Origin: Candidatus Phocaeicola excrementigallinarum
Lineage (GTDB): Bacteria; Bacteroidota; Bacteroidia; Bacteroidales; Bacteroidaceae
Length of the DNA stretch: 43,631 bases
Reading direction: 5' to 3'
Assembly: GCA_019120125.1 (NCBI GenBank)
Contig: DWVR01000012.1
Location: 1-43,631, forward strand
Position 1 is the stretch's first letter. Each line of letters opens with the position of its first letter. The notes below the pieces were generated by a model. The model worked only from the letters and a program-made list of their open reading frames with translations, ran no database searches and was not told the origin of the DNA. Position numbers and translations under genes: made by a program. This document shows, piece by piece, positions 42,973-43,631 of the stretch.

Positions 42973-43140
42973 ATGGCTTACGTAATTAGTGACGATTGTA
43001 TCGCTTGCGGTACTTGTATTGATGAATGCCCGGTTGGAGCAATCTCTGAAGGTGACAAATATTCTATCGACGCAGACGCTTGCACAGAATGTGGAACTTG
43101 CGCCAGTGTTTGTCCTTCTGAAGCTATTCATTTGGGATAA
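42973..43140 (+). CDS. 2[4Fe-4S] ferredoxin
   Basis: A 55-residue clostridial-type ferredoxin, an electron carrier for anaerobic metabolism (for example pyruvate:ferredoxin oxidoreductase or hydrogenase). Two cluster motifs are complete: CIACGTCIDECPVGAI and CTECGTCASVCPSEAI, each C-X2-C-X2-C-X3-C-P. Cys9, 12 and 15 plus the last Cys of the other motif bind one cluster, and the reverse holds for the second, as usual in the family. The gene is short and was read directly: ATG at 42973, TAA at 43138-43140. It has its own promoter and a strong terminator, so it is monocistronic. High expression is expected in an anaerobe. Confidence 0.95.
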   Translation: MAYVISDDCIACGTCIDECPVGAISEGDKYSIDADACTECGTCASVCPSEAIHLG

Positions 43141-43168
43141 TCAGAATCGTCGGTTGACAAACTTATCG

Positions 43169-43204
43169 AAGGCTGTCTCAAGAAATTGGGGCGGCCTTTT
43201 TTTG
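43169..43204 (+). terminator. Terminator of the ferredoxin gene
   Basis: AAGGCTGTCTC (43169-43179) pairs along all 11 bases with GGGGCGGCCTT (43188-43198), including three G-U pairs, around an 8-base loop. A run of T follows (43197-43203). Confidence 0.85.
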
Positions 43205-43258
43205 TGTGGAAAAAATGAGAAAAACGTGTCTTTGCGTAAACCCCGTAGTTCAAGACTG

Positions 43259-43393
43259 TCATTTTACGTTTGTTTCCGGTGTACGGAAATCCTTCAGTCC
43301 GGGTGTGAATTCAGCATCAAGTTTCAGGAAATTGACGGTTAAAGATTGATTTCCTTCTTTTATGAAGGTAAAATAAATATTTGTAATCCAGTG
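43259..43393 (-). pseudogene. Possible C-terminal gene remnant
   Basis: A minus-strand frame ending at TGA (43259-43261) encodes about 44 residues, including FTFIKEGNQSLTVNFLKLD and AEFTPGLKDF. The composition and beta-rich pattern look like the tail of a secreted Bacteroides protein, but no family is certain. No start or upstream part is visible: beyond 43393 the frame enters a hairpin-rich stretch. It may also be chance. Confidence 0.3.
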
Positions 43394-43406
43394 TGTTTTG
43401 ATTGGT

Positions 43407-43433
43407 GGTCCGTCTCTCCGTAAGAGATGGACC
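43407..43433. repeat. 11-bp inverted repeat in the terminal gene-free region
   Basis: GGTCCGTCTCT (43407-43417) pairs with AGAGATGGACC (43423-43433), with one G-U, around the loop CCGTA. It lies in the last 425 bases of the window (43207-43631), which contain no convincing gene. Neither strand has a T-tract next to it. Confidence 0.5.
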
Positions 43434-43521
43434 GGCAACCGCATGTCTGACAGTTGTTTGCGCGGTTTTTCCGTGGGGAACGGCGGTCCGTGCGGTTGGA
43501 AATATTGCATGTGGTTGCATA

Positions 43522-43553
43522 CTTTTCTTTTTGCCTTGATGCAAAAAGAAAAG
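43522..43553. repeat. Intergenic hairpin repeat CTTTTCTTTTTGC..GCAAAAAGAAAAG
   Basis: A perfect 13-bp stem (43522-43534 with 43541-43553) with loop CTTGAT is followed by ATCAAAAGAAAAAAATC. I recall near-identical A/T hairpins in intergenic regions of other Bacteroides and Prevotella genomes, so it may be a dispersed repeat. This was not checked. Its function is unknown. Confidence 0.55.
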
Positions 43554-43631
43554 GTATCAAAAGAAAAAAATCAAGAGCTGCACCTCCAAGGCTACTCCGG
43601 GGGCGGTTTTTGCTGAATCGCGGGAACTCGC

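Overview
The window looks like a chromosomal segment of a Bacteroidales gut bacterium, most likely Bacteroides or Phocaeicola. The evidence is the repeated Bacteroides-type promoter (TTTG near -33, TAnnTTTG near -7), the LpxC-FabZ fusion, a GH3/serine-hydrolase fusion, a lipoprotein ending in a DUF4348-like domain, and a gene order dominated by housekeeping functions. Species cannot be fixed by eye. No prophage, CRISPR array or intact mobile element was seen. Mobile DNA is represented by one decayed transposase fragment.

Layout. 1-90: 3' end of a 5S rRNA and its terminator, closing an rRNA operon. 119-321: transposase remnant. 382-1551: pncB (NAD salvage). 1718-8328: a branched-chain amino acid operon with its own leader peptide and attenuator, then leuA, leuC, leuD, a second synthase of the isopropylmalate/citramalate type, and leuB. 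8437-10502: a TPR protein and a membrane-anchored unknown. 10503-12862 (minus): an MFS transporter and pheS. 12983-15669 (plus): a lipoprotein, murB and a metallo-hydrolase. 15731-16210: two decayed gene fragments in opposite orientation. 16266-17954 (minus): nth and corA. 17993-20026 (plus): a queuosine-precursor operon (transporter, queC, queF) behind a candidate preQ1 riboswitch. 20154-21983 (minus): dnaX. 22096-23783 (plus): a DivIC/FtsB-like protein and two membrane proteins. 23780-34205 (minus): a long run of housekeeping genes: miaA, a pRiA4b-like protein, lpxA, lpxC-fabZ, lpxD, pyrF, a DUF4153 protein, prfA, a small membrane protein and purM. 34314-35975 (minus): a secreted GHL10-like hydrolase, divergent from a porin-like outer-membrane protein at 36108-37352. 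37539-37898 (minus): rplS. 38124-39805: a 5'-nucleotidase split into two genes in swapped order. 39887-42853: the GH3/beta-lactamase-fold fusion. 42973-43140: a 55-residue ferredoxin. After it come a terminator, a possible gene remnant and hairpin repeats.

How the genes work together. LeuA starts leucine synthesis from 2-oxoisovalerate. LeuCD and LeuB are the shared isomerase and dehydrogenase. The second synthase could feed a citramalate route to isoleucine through the same enzymes. The leader peptide holds six Leu and six Ile codons and no Val, which fits joint control by both amino acids. The lpxD/lpxC-fabZ/lpxA block makes the acylated lipid A precursor. The que operon makes or imports 7-deazaguanine precursors for tRNA.

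The most interesting signals are regulatory or structural: the Leu/Ile attenuator, the preQ1-like aptamer over a start site, a TCAGACA/TGTCTGA repeat cluster inside the leu operon, a long hairpin before the MFS gene, a tandem hairpin array between queF and dnaX, and a perfect 7-bp tandem repeat in front of one half of the split 5'-nucleotidase. No wholly new protein system was seen.
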